A DNA stretch of 64,000 nt, taken from Salvator merianae. Lineage: Eukaryota > Chordata > Lepidosauria > Squamata > Teiidae. The position numbers were made by a program, and so were the translations under genes. The DNA is taken from NCBI GenBank assembly GCA_003586115.2, contig QVOM02000112.1, positions 48,346,669 to 48,410,668 on the forward strand. The letters are read 5' to 3'. The notes under the pieces are model-generated. The model made no database searches. It was not told the DNA's origin and saw nothing but the letters and a program-made list of their open reading frames with translations. Shown here one piece after another: positions 10,544 to 22,283 of this stretch; positions within the stretch are counted from its first letter, which is position 1, and every line of letters starts with the position of its first letter.

Positions 10544-10896
10544 GAATGTACTCAAGGCATCTTTCTCTTCAAACCAGCAGTGTTACGCAAGCTTGTAGTG
10601 TCTCGACTAATAGAGTTATTATTACTAAGTACAGCCTAATCTTGGAAGATGACACTAGGAAACAAAGACAAAAACATCAACGCATATAGCTAAGTATAAG
10701 AGAAGAACTCAAAAGGCAACCATAATTCTAACTCTGGTTGTTTATATACATTTGCTAATAAGTCAGTCCTGTATGTGGGAGGAAAAGAGATGCCTGTGTA
10801 TACATCTCACAACTCAAAAGAGAATCTGTCAGTTAAAGAAGCAATTTCTGATCTACAAGGAAAAGTATAAGTTATTTCTTTCTTGTAATGAAAAAT
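10544..10896. other. No feature recognised
   Basis: AT-rich, no supported feature. Confidence 0.35.
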
Positions 10897-11215
10897 GGGC
10901 CCTTTTGCACTTTGCACTAGCTAGCATTTTGCTAGCAAAATGCCTCCACATTTTGCAGAGGCCCTCATGACCAGGAGCAGCATATTGCTCCTCCCAGTCA
11001 TGGACAGCCAGCTCCCAGTAAAGTGCATTTGCTTCCCGGCTGCTGTCATGGTGAAGATCAAATCAGGATACCAACATTTGCACTGTGAATGCTGGTATCC
11101 TGCTGCTGGTCATGGATACGGCACACAGTGCAGATGGTGTGTGCGCTGCATGGTCAGTTCTGCCATGGAAGGTTCCTTGGTGAGCATTCCATAGTGGAAA
11201 GTGTGAACAGGTCCC
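10897..11215. mobile_element. TIR element, GGGCC...TTGCACTTT family
   Basis: The left end GGGCCCTTTTGCACTTT resembles the reverse complement of the right end (GGGACCTGTTCACACTTT). Subterminal inverted repeats include CTAGCATTTTGCTAG. Internal words (GCTGCTGTCATGGTGA, AATGCTGGTATCC) recur in the elements at 31216-31666, 58434-58860 and 59340-59660, so these form one family. Non-coding. Confidence 0.58.
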
Positions 11216-11226
11216 ATGTCTTTGTA

Positions 11227-11601
11227 CAGGGTGTTTCAAAAAGATGGACCCGATTTGAAATCGCTGTATCTCTGCAACCACAAACCTCCCATGAATGAAA
11301 CTCTTACCACTTGAAAGGGTGGGGCATAGAGTTTCAAATCTGGATGAGCTCAAAACCAGAATCGTGGCAGAGGTGACTTCAGTGGAAGAAGACACTATGA
11401 GAGGCATTTTAGGACAACTTCAGCTATCGTCTTGAAGTTGTCCGTACAGCAGGTGGAGGGCACAAGGAGCATTTATAAAATCGTTAGTAAAACTAGATAA
11501 CCCATTAAACTCTTTGTAACTTTTTGTGTAATTGTAACATGTTGTCATTGTGCAATATACCACTTTGAAGTTGGGTCCATCTTTTGAATATATGCACCCT
11601 G
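11227..11601 (+). mobile_element. Internally deleted Tc1/mariner-type element with transposase C-terminal remnant
   Basis: The left TIR CAGGGTGTTTCAAAAAGATG and the right end CATCTTTTGAATATATGCACCCTG are inverted, and both borders carry TA (11225-11226 and 11602-11603), the Tc1/mariner target. Between 11342 and 11436 a plus-strand frame reads ELKTRIVAEVTSVEEDTMRG followed by ILGQLQL. This resembles the C-terminal end of transposases of this superfamily (a DELK...DML..VWQEL pattern, from memory). It then shifts frame and stops. At 375 bp, the DDE catalytic core is absent. It is a non-autonomous deletion derivative, close to the right end of the preceding TIR element. Confidence 0.72.
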
Positions 11602-11603
11602 TA

Positions 11604-12167
11604 TATGGACACAACGCACATACACATTTCAACGTGTCTTTTAGAGGCTGGGTGTTGTGTTCCTGGCCAATTAGATAAGGGGCTAGCTTTTAATGTGCTT
11701 TGCAGATTTAGTCCACTGTGTGGTTGTCAGAGTTGAAGCTTCCAGGGTACCCAGAACTAGAGGAGGAAAGAAAGAACCATCAATCCAGAGAAATGTTCTT
11801 CGTAATTACATCCATTTAGGTGCACTCTTATCAGATCTCAGGAAACTAAAGAGAAAAGAGATATAAGACAGCTATGCTGTCCTGCTTGAATTAGACTTTT
11901 AAGAACTGTGGTCTTCTTTTTTACTAGTGCTACATTTATTCTGCTGTTAAAAAGCAGGACAGACTTTGACAGATTTTGATCTGATTCTTTGGAATTTTTT
12001 AATGATGTCACAAATGTTTGCTCACTTAATGTTACTGATAATGTAAGTCCAAGCTGGCAATCGCTTGGAACTGCAAACTGTGCTGTTTTTCAACTTTGTT
12101 TATGAATTCAGTTGTAATCGCTTCATATCCTTTAGGGTTAATGTGCAATATATAGGGGTATTAGGAT
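11604..12167. other. No gene; contains one copy of an unclassified repeat pair
   Basis: AT-rich. About 11925-12045 resembles 27885-27990 (shared words: TTCTGCTGTTAAAAAGCAGGA against TCCTGCTATTAAAAGGCAGAA, then GACTTTGA, ATCTGATT and ACTTAATGT). The repeat type is not known. Confidence 0.4.
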
Positions 12168-13330
12168 TAGAGATGGGCCAAACTGGTTTGGTTTGTGCAT
12201 AGTTTGCAGTGAACCGGGGTGTTTGAATGCCCAGTTTTTGCATGAAGTTTGCATTTGAGCCAAACATAGGGTATGTTTGTTGAACTGTTCATCAAGCTGT
12301 TCACAGGATCTGTGCCTTTAGAAAAAGGACTATTATTATCTATGCTCCTGCTCTCCGTCACTCATCAGACAGAGTCACCGATTTTCTGATGGATTTTCAC
12401 CTATTGGTTACTGTGTTGCCTTTTGCAATTGGAGGATACAAATTCTGATGATTGTATGTGTAAAGGCTGCTGGCTACCTTGGTATTTTTATGTTTTGGTG
12501 CTAGGGAAACGGGAGCACCATTGGCTACTTTGGAAACTGGGAGGGAGGGGGGAGCTCAAGGGAGGGAATGAGAGTATATAAAAGGACAGAGTTTGTTATT
12601 TTATTTTACCTCATATGAAAATTTTTGGAGTCAGAGTTCCCTTGCAGTTTGTGAGTTTTCCACCCCAAAGAGGGTGGTTACTGGCTGAATTCTCTGCTTT
12701 AGTCTAAAACTCTCTGGTTTTTGGTGTTTTTTTTTTTTTTTTTTTGCTTTGGCTTGTTTTAGTCTATGTCAATACTGTCAGCTGCTTTCTCTAATCGATG
12801 TCACTCTTTCTCTCTGTCTGTTCTCGCTCCCTACCTGCCAGTTTTTGGATTAGGAATTTGGTTGGAAGGGAGGTGGGGCTGAAAGCTGCATTATTAGTTT
12901 TCTTTTGCATTTCTTTGTACCCTGCTATGAGTGGGCATGAGCCCTGGCTTTCCCATTATGTCAGGTGGTCCGATAGCAGTGAGATAGGCGAAGGGCCTTT
13001 TTTGATTGCTTAAAGGTCCTAATGTGCCAGGTGGTTTGGAAGCAATGATAAAGCTGCATTATTTGTTTACTTTTGCATTTGTTTATGCTCTGTTTTGAGT
13101 TGGGGTGAGTTCTGCCAGCCTGAAAGGGGCATTTTTGGTTGCTTCAAGGTCCCAGCAAACCAAGTGATTCAGTCGCAGCAAGAGAGCAGTGCTATTTTTT
13201 ATTTTGGCATTTGTTTGTGGCCCGGTGTGAGCGAGGGTGAGCTTAGTGGCTTGGAGAAGGTATTTTAAAGGTCCCAGTGTGAAAGCTTTTTGCAGGGAGT
13301 CCAACGACAGCTGCATCAGCTTTTTGTTTT
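12168..13330. mobile_element. Left part of a larger hAT-family relative with degenerate tandem repeats
   Basis: Begins TAGAGATGGGCCAAACTGGT, a diverged form of the TAGGGATGTGCAC end. Around 12957-12998 the sequence GATAGCAGTGAGATAGGCGAAG matches GATCGCTGTGAGGCAGGCGAAG in copy A (near 9631). Three diverged units of about 140-165 bp start near 12887, 13049 and 13195 (shared words: CTTTTGCATTTGTTT, GGGTGAG, AAAGGTCC). A TATATAAAAGG box-like motif lies at 12575-12585. No matching right end or TSD was found, so the element is broken or its limits are misjudged. Confidence 0.45.
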
Positions 13331-16129
13331 GTTAAAAGGGGCTTATTTGGGCTTCTTCTCCTTGCTGGCTCTCTTACTTTCCTGTTGGGAGTCTCTGCCG
13401 CCCTGCTCCTTCCCTAAGGTCCTGCCTTTTTTATTTTGGGGCTGGTGTCTGGGGCTGTCTGCCTGAGCACTAGCCACTGCTGCAGTTGAGCCACCCAGAG
13501 CAGTTTGGGCTCCTGCATGAGCAGAGGTGGAGCTACCACAGGTGAAAACAGCTGGCAGTTTGCATTGACTTTTTTTCTTCTGTTAGGGTTGTAGTAGAGT
13601 TGCAGCTCTTTTCTTTGAGTGGTTTAAATTCCTTTAATTGGCGTTACAGTGTAGGCCAAGATTAGGGTTAGGCTAGATTTTAGGACAGGAAGGAGATTAT
13701 AGTGAAAGTCATCCAGCCCACATTCCCCCTTCTTTAGATTTTTAATTCTCCAGATTCATTGCTCCTTCCCCAACCCAAATTCTTTAAGTAGCCATCCCCA
13801 AATTTAGCCTGTGGCTTGCCCGGGGTAATTGGCTTCAGCCCACAGTGCCATAGCCCTGTGTTATTGGTGCGCACACACAATTTAAATAGGTCTCTTCACC
13901 CTTGCATTTTGAACCCCAAGCCTTCAGGACTGCCACCTGCCCTACCCCTGTTAGGTTAAGGACTTTAGGACTTCATTAGAAGTAGCATTACACTTGGGAG
14001 GGGCACAAGAAAAGGAAAGTTTAGGGTGCCAGGTAGCAGGGCAGGGAGAAGTGGCACTGGCTGTGACAGGAGGGCATCTGAGGGGCCTACTCCCAAGTCC
14101 CTGCCACCAGGGAGTCCAAGAAGCATGCTGTACACAGGTTTACCTTTCCCACCCAGAAAAGTGAACTTGAGGTGTATGCTGCCCCTAGGTCTCCCTTAGA
14201 ATTAGGATGGCCTAGCCTCTCTCATGCTGAGGAACCAAAGGTTCTGTCAACAAGGGTAGGTGAAAGTGGCAACAGCTTCAGCTGCCAGGGCAACTCACCA
14301 TTTCCCACCTGTTTTGGTACCTTACAGTGCAACCTTGCAGTCTGAAACTGGGGAGAAGCAAGAGCCTTCCCTAGTCTTTCACAGCTCTGAGGTGCGGAGG
14401 ATGATGGTTTCGCTCCCTAGAAGGACCCAGCAGCAACAGGACAGTCATCACTAGCAAAGAAGGGCGTCATGACAGCCCTGAGGGGTAGCATGGTGTGGAG
14501 GCATTTTGAGTCTGCTCTGATGCTCCAAACTAGGCTGACTGTAACCATTGTATCCTGCACAGATCAGTACGGTACAGAACATCAAGTGTCTCGGAAGTGT
14601 CACTCTGGCATTCTTCCTCTGATGATAGCACTAGGCCTAACATGCCTGTGACCAGTGGAACTGGTGCTTCTCTGACATCTGACAGACTCTGTTAACAGAG
14701 CAACATTTGAGGGGCAACTGGGGTGACCGCAGAGGTTGATCTCTCTTTTACCCGGATCATTGCTAAACCACGGCAATCTCAACATAGTCCTGGGATATAG
14801 AGCCAAAATCCTGAGATATCAATATGACTGGACAAAGAACTCCAAACCTGGGTTTTCTGCATACTGATATAACTTACTGTGTCTGGCACATGTTTCTGGT
14901 TTTTTTCCTGATGAAAATACCCACTGAGCAAATGCAGGGGTGAAACCCAGATGAAATGAAAATACCCACTGCGCAGGTGGGGGTGGGCGCTAGTGCAGTT
15001 CCAGCTATTTCACCATCAAAGGCATTGCAGGAGCAAGGGCCAGGATAGTAGGGGCCCAAGCTTGCCCCGGGATATCAAGAGGCAATTGTGGAATCTAAAA
15101 ACGATCCTGCATTTTCCTCTTGCTGTCTGGAGGCAGCCTAAGATGTTCATACCTGAGTATTCACCTTATGTAATCCCATGGCAGAGGACAACTTTTTTTT
15201 TTTTTTTTTTAAATGGCTAAGGGAAGCTGATGCAACTATACGAAGTGACAGAAATGAAAACTACTGTATGGCTGTGTAATAGACAATATGATAACCAGTC
15301 TAAAAAGCAACTTGAAATCTGTGATTTGTATGTGATAGTTGTATGGTGCACTAATGCTTGGAAAGTACTGATGGAACTCTAATGGCTTCAATTCTGGATC
15401 TTGCCAAATGCACATTAATATAGTTGCTTTCCAAAAAGACATGTGGCGCCATTCAAATAACTATTTTATGAGCAGTCAGCAGCCTTCTATATAGTGGTGC
15501 TCAGCGTATGGACAGTTCAGCAAATGCTCGTTTCTCGTCTTTCAATAATGCCAGCAAACAAAAAGAAATGACGGTGACATTTTTGGCATCCTGAATAAAC
15601 ACACCCTGGGAGCTTAACTGGAACAGCCGTTGTATCCAACAATCTGTGGATTATCTAATATAGAAAGTCAGGCTAAGGAAATGTTAGGGAGGTGAGATTG
15701 TGTTGCACACTCCTGGAAGTGATGTGCAAGACAGCACCAGATATTTAATGGAATAATAATTTGGACGATTTAACAGCCTTTTTTTTTTTTTTTTTTTGTC
15801 ATGAGGATGGTTTGTGTCTGGAAAGTGAGATGATAATTCCTTGTGGAAATAGAAAGCAGCCCACTCAGTTGTGCTTGCTGTATTTTTCACTGTCCTAGAT
15901 AAAGTAACTTGGCTGGCAGAAGCTGATGAGGAAGCTCATATCGCTCATCATACCCGGAATGAAAATATCAGAAGAGGGTGCTGACAAAAGAAAGGGGCTT
16001 GGCTTTAGAATAAATGCCCTCGATATGGTGAAATAGCATTTTTGCAGAGTCAAGCTGCATCTCCACTCAGTGGAGATGGCTTTGTTTGGGGCAGATGAAG
16101 TGAGGTGCCGCAGTCCATGGCACCCTCCT
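13331..16129. other. No gene recognised; poly-T tracts
   Basis: About 2.8 kb without a supported gene. Homopolymer T runs at about 15191-15210 and 15780-15797 could mark retroposed 3' tails on the minus strand, but no element body was identified next to them. Confidence 0.4.
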
Positions 16130-16136
16130 TGTGGTG

Positions 16137-16600
16137 GTAGTAATAGTAGTAGTAGTAGTAATAATAGCAACAACAACAATAATAATATTTATTTATAAGG
16201 CCCTTTCTCCAAAGGGCGGAACAAGAAACATATACAATTGAAAGACAAACAAAACAAACAAAATATATGTATATAAAAATTGAATGCTGTATGGAAAAAT
16301 CATCACCCATTCCTCACCAAATGCTTCACACCTCCACAGCTACATATCTAAATGATTCACTGTGGTGAATCAAAAAGGAAAGTCTTCAACCCCTTCTGAA
16401 AGTGGAGGAGATCCTCCTCCAGCCGAAGGTGCAGAGGAAGACTGTTCCACAAACGAGGGACCAGGTCTTGAAAGGTTAGCAGCCGTGAGGTGGCTGCACT
16501 TGTGGGTGGAACAGTCAGTAATTCCTTGGCTGTTGAGCATAGGTTCCTGGAAGGTATGTACCATGACAGCTGAGCTGCCAAATAGTTCAGAAGATTAGAG
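16137..16600 (-). mobile_element. L2-like LINE 3' end with trinucleotide tail
   Basis: On the minus strand the segment 16581-16357 encodes the end of a LINE ORF2. The pattern is FQDLVPRLWNSLPLHLRLEE then LLHFQKGLKTFLFDS, which I recall at the ORF2 C-terminus of L2-group elements. Next comes a 3' UTR with AGGGCCTTATAAATAAATAT and an (ATT/GTT/ACT)n tail at 16137-16190. A related sense copy lies at 22690-22965. The frame is damaged upstream (TGA/TAG codons), so it is a 5'-truncated dead copy. Confidence 0.68.
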
Positions 16601-17614
16601 CACAGATTCAGAACAAGGAGGCGCCATTTTCTGCAGTGCCTCCAGAAACCGTCCTGGAACAGGGGTGTCTCTGCGAGTGATTGTGCTAGAAAATGGCCCC
16701 CATGATTGACTGGAACATTCTTGCTACCAAGAAAAATGGAGACTGGCAGCAGCGGGTACCTTTTCAGGACAATGGGGATGCCCTATTTCAGTAAGAGACA
16801 ATGCAGCCTAACATAATTTGAAACTCTGGTCCGCCTTATGCATTCAAAGAGAAATCCAGAAAGGGCAGATCTGAATGGTGATGAATTTCTGTTCCTACCA
16901 ATCCACATCCTATAATTTGTTTCCTACATGTGGTAGCTCAATCCAAAGTGAAACTCTCGCTCCAAAACAGTGGCAGCATGCCTGTGCGAACAAGGGGAAC
17001 AAATGAGGAAGAGTTAGGAAAAAAAGAAGCAGACAGATTATGAAGCCACTAATGACTGAATCTCCTTGAAGTAATACAATAGATACAAAAGATATAATAC
17101 AATAGATCTGGGATTATGGTTAATTTTGGCATAGAGCTAAGAGAAACAAATCTGTTCTGCTGGTTTGCCAGGGGACAGTATAATTTAAAAAAATGTGAAT
17201 TTCCAAGGAGCTATTTATTTATAACTTACTTTCAGTGGTCTAAAAACAAGAGCAGAAAAAATGAAGCTGAAATTCTGTCTGATGATGCATATGTTTCTGG
17301 TTTCATACATTGGATATACTCGATTTTATCTTAATATGGGAATTCTCAGTACATGTATTAGGTATCATTCTGTGGCTTCTGTTTTATAAGTGTTTGTCTT
17401 CCTGGGCCAAGTTACCAGCTACACATCTGTTTTAAAGTTTGCATTGTGAAGAGTGAAGAACAGCATGAAGAATATGCTTGTGTTTTTTAATTTCTTTGTT
17501 TTTAAAAGACGATCATGCACTTTGACACTTAGCATAATAAAATGCACATCAATCACAGTGAAGACTGGTAGGAGATCAGCATTTACTCATTCAACTGAGG
17601 CTCCATTCAGATGT
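16601..17614. other. No gene recognised
   Basis: No supported gene. The first 400 bp could be more of the damaged minus-strand LINE; the rest is AT-rich and unclassified. Confidence 0.35.
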
Positions 17615-17622
17615 CTATGGAG

Positions 17623-18103
17623 TAGAAATGTGCTGAACTGGTTTGGTCGGTTTGTGGTTCACAATGAACTGAGTGGTTTGCATGATTTGTATGCAAAGTG
17701 AACCACCCTGTAGTTTGAATAAACTGGTTAAAGGTGAATTCAAACCATGGGGAGTTCTAACAAACCAGGCAAACCAAAGGTGGTTTGCTATGGGTCACTT
17801 GGGCCCTTTCTGCACTTGGCCTTATTCCAGATTTTATCTTGGAATTCTGATCTGCCACCTACATGCTACTATGAACTATGGCAGGCCCCACCTGGGGCCT
17901 GCTATAATCTGCACTAGCATGTGGATAGCAGGTTCCTATTCTGGGATATAGTCCAGAATAAAGCCAAGTGCAGAAAGGGCCTTGGTTCGCATATGAACTG
18001 AACCATCCCATAGTCTGAAAAAATGGTTTGAAGAGAACCCAAACCAAGGGTAGTTGGTTCAATTTGAACCAAACTATTACGTTTCAGTTTGTGCACATCT
18101 CTG
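17623..18103. mobile_element. hAT-type non-autonomous element, copy B, perfect 8-bp TSD, with nested element
   Basis: CTATGGAG flanks both sides (17615-17622 and 18104-18111). The ends are TAGAAATGTGC and GTGCACATCTCTG, diverged forms of the family TIR. The arms are rich in AACCA/TGGTT words that fold back on each other. The outer element is 481 bp including a 180-bp insert (17802-17981). No coding capacity. Confidence 0.8.
17802..17981. mobile_element. Small TIR element, TTTCTGCACT family, nested in hAT copy B
   Basis: Left end GGCCCTTTCTGCACTTGGCC and right end GGCCAAGTGCAGAAAGGGCC-type are inverted (with the right boundary at 17981). TTG lies at 17799-17801 and at 17982-17984, giving a 3-bp direct repeat consistent with a PIF/Harbinger-like TSD length. 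The insertion splits the AACCA-rich arms of copy B, so it is the younger of the two. Confidence 0.72.
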
Positions 18104-18239
18104 CTATGGAGTTTGCTTTGAGGGGGATGGGAATTATACATGAGTTATAATCCCAGATGAATCCCAGATGCTATCCTGAGATGGGGACAGGGCATACTGA
18201 GGGGACAATAGGATTCCCTATTCTCTTATTGTTCCCTTG

Positions 18240-19165
18240 ATTCAGCTGAATGGGAGAGGCTGCTTGCCTTCTCTGGTGCTGTTTCTTCAAGACTCGTGTG
18301 ATGTGTGTCCAGCCAGAAATTCTTATTAGCAGTTGTGCTGCTGCGTTCCACACTAGTTCCAGCATCTGGGATGTCTTCAAGGGTAGCCCTGTTAGAGTGC
18401 ATTACAGTAGTCTGAGATTACCAGAGCATGGACCACTGTGGCAAAGTTGTCCCTATCCAGGGAAGGCCAAAGCTGGCATACCTGTCAGAAATGGAGGTAA
18501 GTACTTCTGAACATCACTAACGCCTGAACCTCAAATGACAGCAATGAATCCAGAAGCATCCTCAGATCAGGCACCCTTTCCTTCCGGAGCAAAACTACCC
18601 TCTTGAGAACCAGGTGCCATCTAACTTCCTGGACTCAAGACCCTGTGACACACAGTACCTCTGTCTTGTCAGAATTTAGTTTCAATTTATTGATCTACAT
18701 TCAGCCCATTATTGCCTCCAGACAGTGATCAAGCACCTCAACAGCCTCCTCTGACTCAGAAGGAATGGAGAGATAGAGTTGGGTGTCATCAGCATACTGA
18801 TGACCTCTCACTCCACATCCCCTGATGATCTCTTCCAGCAGTTTCATATAGATGTTAAACAGCATAGGGGACAGAACAGGTCCTGGAGTGCTCCCAAGGA
18901 TCTGAACAAAAATTACCTCCTCCTACTTTTTGAAATCTACCTCAGAGTTAAGAAGAAACCCACTGTAGAACAGTATCTCCAGTTCCCAATCTTTGAAGTC
19001 GCTCCAGCAAGATACCATGGATGATGGTATCAAAAGCTGCTGAGAGATCAAGGAGAATAAACAGGGTTGCATTGACCCCTGTCTCTCTCCTGATAGAAAT
19101 CATCCATCAGGCAACCAAAGTGGTCGTAGTACTATAACCCTACCTGGAGTCATACTGAAATAGCC
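18240..19165 (-). pseudogene. L3/CR1-like LINE reverse transcriptase fragment
   Basis: Minus-strand codons near 19050-19010 read [11 protein letters not shown], the RT motif A region of CR1/L3-type LINEs. Near 18806-18778 they read GVRGHQYADDT, the RT catalytic motif C. Near 18360-18290 a frame gives VWNAAAQLLIRISGWTHIT, matching the region after RT in these elements. Frameshifts and stops separate the pieces, and the QG motif region is damaged (GPVLSPMLFNIYM-like residues remain). Non-functional. It may have been continuous with the L2-like 3' end at 16137-16600 before copy B inserted, but this is not shown. Ends are approximate. Confidence 0.75.
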
Positions 19166-20879
19166 CTGGTTCTATTCAGCTCCCTTGCCTTACTTGTGGG
19201 TAGAACTGTGAAGTGGGGAATGTACCTGCTTTCTCCATTCCTTGTTGCCATTATTATAGGCTCCTTCATGGGCAAAGCCTGCAGCTGGTGTCATCATTAC
19301 TTATGTGCAATCACCCACTGAGGCATTCTATGCATGTACAATGACAACACACACTTTGTGCACTGCAGGACTTGTCCACAAAGGGGCCTATAATGGTGGC
19401 ACTGAGGGGCGGAGGAAGCAGCTAGGTCTCCTGCTTCACAGATCTACTTGCAAGTAAGTTAGAGGAGCCAAATAGAACCAGGGCTGTTAGGGAAATCACC
19501 TAACAGCCTCTAGACCCTGTTCGCATTTGATGAATGCAAGTTTGGCACATCCCTACTGCTGTCGTTTCGATTGATTTATTATGGCATTCTGTATGTTTTT
19601 GGTATTTTTTTCCCCTTTGGCTGCCCCCAAATGGTGAGACAAAAAATGCAGGATCTTGTTTAGATCCCACAGGTGTCCATCTGTACTGTAAGAACTGAAT
19701 TCTTGGCTTACTCTGGGGTCCACTACATGTCTCTGATTTCTGCTGGGTCCATCACATCCTTCCTTTATGAAGAGCCGAACTTCACTTTTCATCAAGATCC
19801 AACAAAAACATGAACTTTGTATGCGATATGTGCTTTGTATGCTGTGTGTGCAGACAGCTGCAGTTAAATTGCTCTGCTGAGATCATTTTGGGGACATGCT
19901 GGGGAATCAAGGCGGCTTGATTCCTCCCATTTGTGCTGCTGTCACAGAGGCAAGGTCAGGTGTGTAACTGGGCTATCCTGAGGTCTTGCAGAAAGGGAAA
20001 CAGGGAGGCAGGGAAAACCAATTAGCCTAGTGAATTCCTAGACCCTATTCTTCATTTCATCAGTATCAAGGGGTAAGAAGTCCACCGGAGCGCTAGTGCT
20101 TCTGCCTTCCCTTCAGCTTGTTGCTGTCAGTACTGCAGTCTGTCCATTAGCTTGTGCAAGTGTTTGTGTGGATGAGCATTGTAACTTTTTTTTTTTTTGC
20201 CACTGTGAAGATTGCTCTTGATTAAGAAAAGACCTGAGAAAGCTATCATTCTTACCCCTGCTTTTGTCCCACTTTCATCAAGTGATTTTTCTCTTCACTT
20301 CACATTAACTCCACTCTCTCCTTCTCCTCTTTTTTCTTCACTTCTATTCTTTACTTGAAACTCTGTCTGGGCTTAAGCCCAAGAGACCACAGGAATTTTT
20401 TATTTTTACTTTCTGTCTCTTTGCTGCACTCTCTTGTTACAAGCTATTATTTTGTTATTTCTCGTTCCTCACATTGCTTTTCAGTTTGACTAATTTGCCC
20501 AATTATGAAACTGTTTGCCATTTAACTAATTTGCCCATCTTTGAAACTTTGAATACTGCTGTTGTTTGCTGTGTAATAAAGTTATCTCCTGAGTGCTTTT
20601 AAAACTTTAATAAAGCAAAATTTGTAGGTCAGCTAAATTATTTCCCCTATCCTTGTGATTGGTTCCAATCCATTACCAGTCAAACCTAAACAGTAGTCCT
20701 TTAAAAATCCTGCATGAAGGGAGCGTTGCAAAATGCATGTCTAAAAGAGTTCCCATAAAATCTATCTGCTCTTGATCAGCTTCATTTCCCTCTATATTCA
20801 TACTATCTGGTTGTCAATTTTTTTCCTGATCTTGGTCTGCTTTTAAATAGAAGTCTTGCTCTGCTCTTTGGGGTGTTTT
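19166..20879. other. No gene recognised; orphan hAT-like right end
   Basis: No supported gene in 1.7 kb. At 19536-19555 the sequence GCAAGTTTGGCACATCCCTA looks like a right terminus of the TAGGGATGTGC hAT family. Its flank (CTGCTGTC) does not match the flank of the broken left end at 12168 (ATTAGGAT). Confidence 0.4.
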
Positions 20880-21640
20880 TGTTTTTGTTATTATTATTAA
20901 TTAATTAATTTATTTCAAGCAATAACTTCAATTTTTAATGAATTGAAAAAACTCCTCCCCCCCTCCCCTCCATACTAAATGGGTAGATCAGACCTCATGG
21001 CTCTTTGACTGTCCTTTATATTCCATTTCTGTCCAGATGGGAGATTGTGTTGATTATTCCTTGAATTGCTGGGTTTCCCGTTTTATGATGAAGATAGATT
21101 ACAACTCTCTTAACCACACATGTACAGCAGATTGTGATGTCATCTTTCCCATATATCTGTTTCTTGGGGTTTTCCAATTTTTGACTATTAATGCTTTGGC
21201 TGCCATTAGCAATTGTTTAACTATATACTTGTCCTCTTCAATTATTTGACTATCAAATTTATACAATAAATACATTTCTTTTGACCAGGCTATCCTGGTG
21301 TGAATTATTTTGTTAATCTCCTTACCATTTTTTCCCCCCAAATTTCCTTGCAGCTATGCATTTCCGCCAAATACGTAAATATGTTGCTCTGTACCCACAC
21401 CTAAACCAACACTCTGAACTAAAGTTTGGAATCATATGAGACAGCTGACAAGGGGTTCTATGCCATTTATTAATAAATATATATGTTTGATTTTTTTTTT
21501 AAGAAATCCAATTTTGTGAATATATCTTTTTATATCTGTTCGTTTATATTGACCTCCTGTTTCCATTGTGCTTATATTAAGTCTCTCATTTTTTTCCTTA
21601 TTTCCTGTTAAACACCGATATATTTTACCCCCCGAAGCCT
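20880..21640 (-). pseudogene. L1 ORF2 C-terminal fragment and 3' tail
   Basis: On the minus strand, 21341-21099 encodes NGKEINKIIHTRIAWSKEMY, then LLMAAKALIVKNWKTPRNRY. This matches the C-terminus of L1 ORF2p (the I.AAK..I...WK pattern). Upstream, about 21480-21350 (minus), another frame gives the Cys-region remnant (WHRTPCQLSHMIPNFSSECW). A 3' tail ending in AATT/ATT repeats lies at 20888-20912. It is a different, antisense L1 copy from the one at the window start. Frames are broken in at least two places, and the RT core is absent. Confidence 0.8.
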
Positions 21641-22071
21641 TTCTCTCGTCTCTCCACTCTTTGGTGTGGCCAGCATCATCAGACTACTGGGTGTAGTAAC
21701 TGAACTTTCCTGACAGCATGGAGGAAGGTGTTACTCTTTCCTCGTTGACTCTTCCTGTGGTTTAGAGAAGGATGAGGGAGAAGCAGAACTTGGAGATGCG
21801 TTACTGCACCCTCTTCATCACCTCTGGATAAAGTTCAGCACCCCCAAAAAGCAGAGTAAATTTGTTACATTGGGAAAATGATTGCATGGAACATGGGGAG
21901 GGTTGCCTTCACACCTAGCAATAGATTGATAGAAGGTTGGGAAAAGCAGAGGAAAATGTGGGGGTCAGACCCTACACCTAAGATAAATTTGAATTGAGTG
22001 ACAGGGAGATACCCAATCATCTGATGTGAGAATGAGGAGCAGGAAAGGATGGGCAGAGAGGGGATCCTAGA
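21641..22071. other. No feature recognised
   Basis: No supported gene or repeat. Confidence 0.35.
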
Positions 22072-22283
22072 ATGGATGCCTAGGTACTGCCTCCAGGTTG
22101 GAAAGACAGGCAGGATGTCTGTAAAACCAATTGCGGGGAGTCAAGAGCAGGTGAAGGTTTTGCCTTTATATTCTGCTTGAGAATGCCCAGAAGCAATTGG
22201 TGGGTCACTGTGTGGAACAGAATGCTGGACTAGATGGGCCGTGGCCTGATCCAGCATGGCTCCTCTTATGTTCTTATGTTCTC
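22072..22283 (+). mobile_element. CR1/L2-group LINE 3' end, second copy
   Basis: GATGCCTAGGTACTGCCTCC through GCTGGACTAGATGGGCCGTG and CTCCTCTTATGTTCTTATG parallels 3772-3975 on the same strand. It holds only the 3' UTR and is strongly 5'-truncated. Confidence 0.7.

Noticed and set aside
12575..12585. TATATAAAAGG as a host gene promoter
   Set aside because: It lies inside a probable hAT relative and no downstream exon is recognisable.
12168..19555. A single 7.4-kb hAT element spanning both orphan termini
   Set aside because: The 8-bp flanks differ (ATTAGGAT and CTGCTGTC), and LINE fragments with separate histories occupy the interior.
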